Positions 61,834 through 64,000 of a stretch of DNA of 64,000 bases are shown here, in pieces. Origin of the DNA: Gammaproteobacteria bacterium (GTDB lineage Bacteria > Pseudomonadota > Gammaproteobacteria > HK1); contig WLWT01000001.1 in the NCBI GenBank assembly GCA_012103455.1, positions 854,001 to 918,000 on the forward strand. Direction: 5' to 3'. Numbering within the stretch: position 1 is the first letter of the stretch; every line of letters begins with the position of its first letter. A model generated the notes under the pieces. That model saw only the letters and a list, made by a program, of their open reading frames with translations, was not told the DNA's origin and searched no databases. The position numbers and the translations under genes are program-made.

Positions 61834-64000
61834 TTAGGCCGTGCCGGTGGCAAGCTTGAGACTCCACGCGTTCAATTTGCCCCGGTCCTGGGCGGCATTG
61901 TCAGACACACGCAGCTTCCATTTCCCCTGGATGTCACCGCCGACGATGGCCTGAAGGGTTGCTGTGTCTGCATTCGTATACGTACGCCGCAGGTCGTTCT
62001 GGGCGCTGCCCTGCTGCTCGTGGATCGATGCACTGACGCCGCTCGGGCTCTCAAGCGCGACCTTCAGATCGCCCCGGTAGGTGTGGGTGATGTCGATGCC
62101 GAGTTCGATCGCGGTGAGCGGGCCTGCCTCTTCCACGTCGATTTCGTCCACGACGCCGTTCGGATCGTTGTCCGGGATCACCAGGCCCGGCTCGGACTGC
62201 CACGCGGTGCGCGCACCGCCCTCAAGGCCGAGCATGAGCTTCCAGCTCTTCAGGGTGCCGGTGTCCCGGTGTGCGTGATCGGACACCCGCAGCGTCCACG
62301 CGCCGCGCGCAGACTGAGCCGTCAACGTGTTCAGCGCTGGCACGTCCGCCGCAGAGAACGTCGCGACGAGGTCGTCCTCGAACGTTCCACCTCTGTTGTG
62401 AAGAGTCACCACCGACCCGCTCGGGCCGACCAGGGCGACGATCAGGTCGCCACGGTAGGTGTGTTCGATGTCGAGCGACACCTCGACCGACAGCACGGTC
62501 GCGGTGTCATCGACTTGGATCGAGTCCGAGACGCCGGCAGCGGGGAAGTCAGGTATCGCCAAGCCGGGCGCGGCCTCGTACGCCACCTTTCGGACCATCG
62601 TCGGTTCGAATCGGTCGCGCGCCTCCCGCACGGCACGCAAAGCGTTGACCCGGCCGTAGCCGTACGTGTTCGAGTGACCGTCCTCGTTGTAATCACCGTT
62701 CGCCCTATCGATCTTGTCCGACGTGGTCCGCAGGATGTCCTTCACCTCCTCGGCGGTCAGATTCGGGTTCACGGAGAGCATCAGTCCACAGATGCCGGCC
62801 ACCAGGGGACATGCACTCGAGGTTCCGCCGAATCCCTCGACCGTTGTATAGCCCCCGGACTGATAGCCCGCGCCGCCGGTCCGGTCAGTCGTCACGATAC
62901 GCTGGCCACCCAATCCGCTGCTCGGCGCGCACACCCAGGTCTCCGGTCCGAAGTTACTGTAGTGGCTCCGTTGGTCGTGGCTGTTCGAGGCATTCACCGC
63001 GATCACGTCTTCGTGGATGGCGAAGCCGGAGCGCGTGCGCGGTGGATCGTTCACGAGGCTATTTTCGTTTCCCGAAGCGAAAACGATCACACAACCGCGC
63101 CCCCCACGTCCCTCGGTCGCGGCGCGCTTGATGGACTTCTTCATCTGCGTGCTCAGCGTGAAGAATGCGGTGTTCACACCCCAGCTGCAGCTGATCACGT
63201 CCGCGCCGTCGAACCGCGCCCTGTCGAACAGCTCTTTGATCGTTGCGTCGCTGATCATCGTGCTCATCCGATAGGGCATCAATGCACAACCCGGCGCGAT
63301 GCCGACGGTGCCGCTGCCGTTCTCGTCCGCGACCGCAACACCCGCGCATGCAGTGCCGTGATTGTCGCCGCTGAAGACCGGGTTCGGGTTGGAATCGTTC
63401 TGCCCGAAGTCGTGGGGCGCGACGATCTTCCCCGCCGATGCAAAGTCGGGGTGGTCGGTCTGCACGCCGTCGTCCATCACACATATGCGGATCGAGCGGT
63501 CACCGCGGGTGAGTTCCCACGCGTCCGGAGCACGCACGTCGGCACCCGCCGTCAACCCGAAGCCACCGCGGTTCTCAAGGTGCCACTGCCGTGCGAACAA
63601 CGTGTCCGCCGGCCGGTACGCGGTGTGCTTGACTTTCATGGCGAAGTCCGGTTCGGCGAGCTTCACCTCCTCGTGCGCACGGAGGGCGCTCGCGATCTTG
63701 ATCGGGTTCTGCGTCGATTTGGACGTCAGACGCACGATGAACGAATCCGGCTCATCGGCTGATACGGGCATTAATTCCAAGCCGTGATCCGCGAGCATCG
63801 AATTGATTGTCTCCGGATCAGCACCGTCTTCGAATTCCACGTAGATGCGATCCGTTGGCACCATCAACCCATCAGGAGCACCCGGCACGAAGTAGAGGTG
63901 CGCGCACCAATCCACGTCCTTGCGGCTGCTGCGCAGGATGTCCATCGCCTGGTCCCGCGTGCCGGCGTCCACCCGGTAGACCTCGACATCCCGCAGCGAC
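61834..64000 (-). CDS. Subtilisin-like (S8) protease with two P-domains, N-terminus outside window
   Basis: At least 712 aa; the frame is open to the right edge, so the start is beyond the window. An N-terminal region resembling a propeptide precedes an S8 catalytic domain (from about residue 125 of the visible part): V-M-D-D-G-V-Q-T-D-H-P-D-F (catalytic Asp), G-D-N-H-G-T-A-C-A-G-V (His near 205) and G-F-G-G-T-S-S-A-C-P-L-V-A-G (Ser). Then two proprotein-convertase P-domains in tandem, each with D-I-x-H-T-Y-R-G-D-L and G-x-W-x-L-R-V-S-D. Kexin-like layout. No signal peptide is visible because the start is missing; the location is unknown. Confidence 0.9.
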   Translation of the reverse strand, partial: SLRDVEVYRVDAGTRDQAMDILRSSRKDVDWCAHLYFVPGAPDGLMVPTDRIYVEFEDGADPETINSMLADHGLELMPVSADEPDSFIVRLTSKSTQNPIKIASALRAHEEVKLAEPDFAMKVKHTAYRPADTLFARQWHLENRGGFGLTAGADVRAPDAWELTRGDRSIRICVMDDGVQTDHPDFASAGKIVAPHDFGQNDSNPNPVFSGDNHGTACAGVAVADENGSGTVGIAPGCALMPYRMSTMISDATIKELFDRARFDGADVISCSWGVNTAFFTLSTQMKKSIKRAATEGRGGRGCVIVFASGNENSLVNDPPRTRSGFAIHEDVIAVNASNSHDQRSHYSNFGPETWVCAPSSGLGGQRIVTTDRTGGAGYQSGGYTTVEGFGGTSSACPLVAGICGLMLSVNPNLTAEEVKDILRTTSDKIDRANGDYNEDGHSNTYGYGRVNALRAVREARDRFEPTMVRKVAYEAAPGLAIPDFPAAGVSDSIQVDDTATVLSVEVSLDIEHTYRGDLIVALVGPSGSVVTLHNRGGTFEDDLVATFSAADVPALNTLTAQSARGAWTLRVSDHAHRDTGTLKSWKLMLGLEGGARTAWQSEPGLVIPDNDPNGVVDEIDVEEAGPLTAIELGIDITHTYRGDLKVALESPSGVSASIHEQQGSAQNDLRRTYTNADTATLQAIVGGDIQGKWKLRVSDNAAQDRGKLNAWSLKLATGTA

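Noticed and set aside
61804..63762. 652-aa open frame on the plus strand
   Set aside because: Antisense shadow of the protease; Arg/Val-rich with no domains, while the minus strand has a full catalytic triad and P-domains.
1..64000. CRISPR arrays, tRNA and rRNA genes
   Set aside because: No regularly spaced repeat-spacer structure and no tRNA or rRNA signature was noticed by eye; a covariance-model scan was not possible.

Overview
The window is GC-rich, densely coded bacterial DNA with Gram-negative hallmarks: an AmpG-type muropeptide permease, an RND efflux pair, an outer-membrane beta-barrel protein, lipoproteins, a di-haem peroxidase and Tat signals. An uncultured proteobacterium is the simplest reading, but no ribosomal or other marker gene fixes the lineage. 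The organism very probably uses selenocysteine: two genes, 5 kb apart, are complete only if an in-frame TGA is read as Sec.

Layout. 1-3.1 kb: AmpG-like permease (cut by the window edge), a fused dehydroquinate dehydratase/shikimate dehydrogenase and RmlA. 3.4-7.4 kb: a UGSC-family selenoprotein (U-G-S-C at the TGA), two related proteins of unknown function and an MscS-type channel, all on one strand. 7.5-8.8 kb: a three-gene nitrile hydratase/thiocyanate hydrolase with a split beta subunit. 9-10.2 kb: a thioredoxin with a W-U-G-T-C active site followed by a CcdA/DsbD-type membrane protein. 10.2-17 kb: small-molecule catabolism (GFA protein, flavin monooxygenase, quinone oxidoreductase, thioesterase, acyl-CoA ligase, intradiol-type dioxygenase, cysteine-dioxygenase-like cupin). 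17-21.5 kb: a decayed accessory patch (Fic-DUF4172/PixA chimera, intact PixA-like gene, IS91-type transposase and alcohol dehydrogenase fragments, a RadC-like protein without the metal motif, and a luciferase-like gene frameshifted by a 16-bp tandem duplication). 21.6-30 kb: amidohydrolase-YtkA fusion, di-haem peroxidase, PPK2, an O-antigen-ligase-like protein with a FecR protein, a beta-barrel protein and a lipoprotein hydrolase. 30-43 kb: a glycan-type cluster (DprE1/DprE2-like pair, asparagine synthase split by an IS4-type element, GT2, B12-type radical SAM, large membrane protein, formyltransferase). 43.3-52.5 kb: decayed GMC oxidoreductase/hydrolase, CaiB-type CoA transferase and an RND pump with adaptor. 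52.8-59.1 kb: a branched-chain-amino-acid/urea/amide-type ABC importer whose second ATPase is fused to an amidase. 59.2-64 kb: flotillin and a subtilisin-like protease with two P-domains, cut by the right edge.

Genome dynamics are unusually visible. A roughly 140-bp inverted-repeat element (MITE-1) occurs six times. One copy is split by a 142-bp element (MITE-2) with the same termini as the IS4-type element in asnB, and both insertions carry 9-bp target duplications. About a dozen perfect or near-perfect tandem duplications with 14-20 bp units lie in genes and spacers; one breaks a reading frame and another duplicates a start codon.

Functional threads. The Sec-thioredoxin and CcdA-like protein look like an electron relay to the cell exterior. 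The UGSC protein and its two co-directional paralogous neighbours are the best candidate for an uncharacterised selenium-dependent system. The hydratase could make amides, and the amidase-fused importer could take up and hydrolyse amides, although the two loci are far apart.
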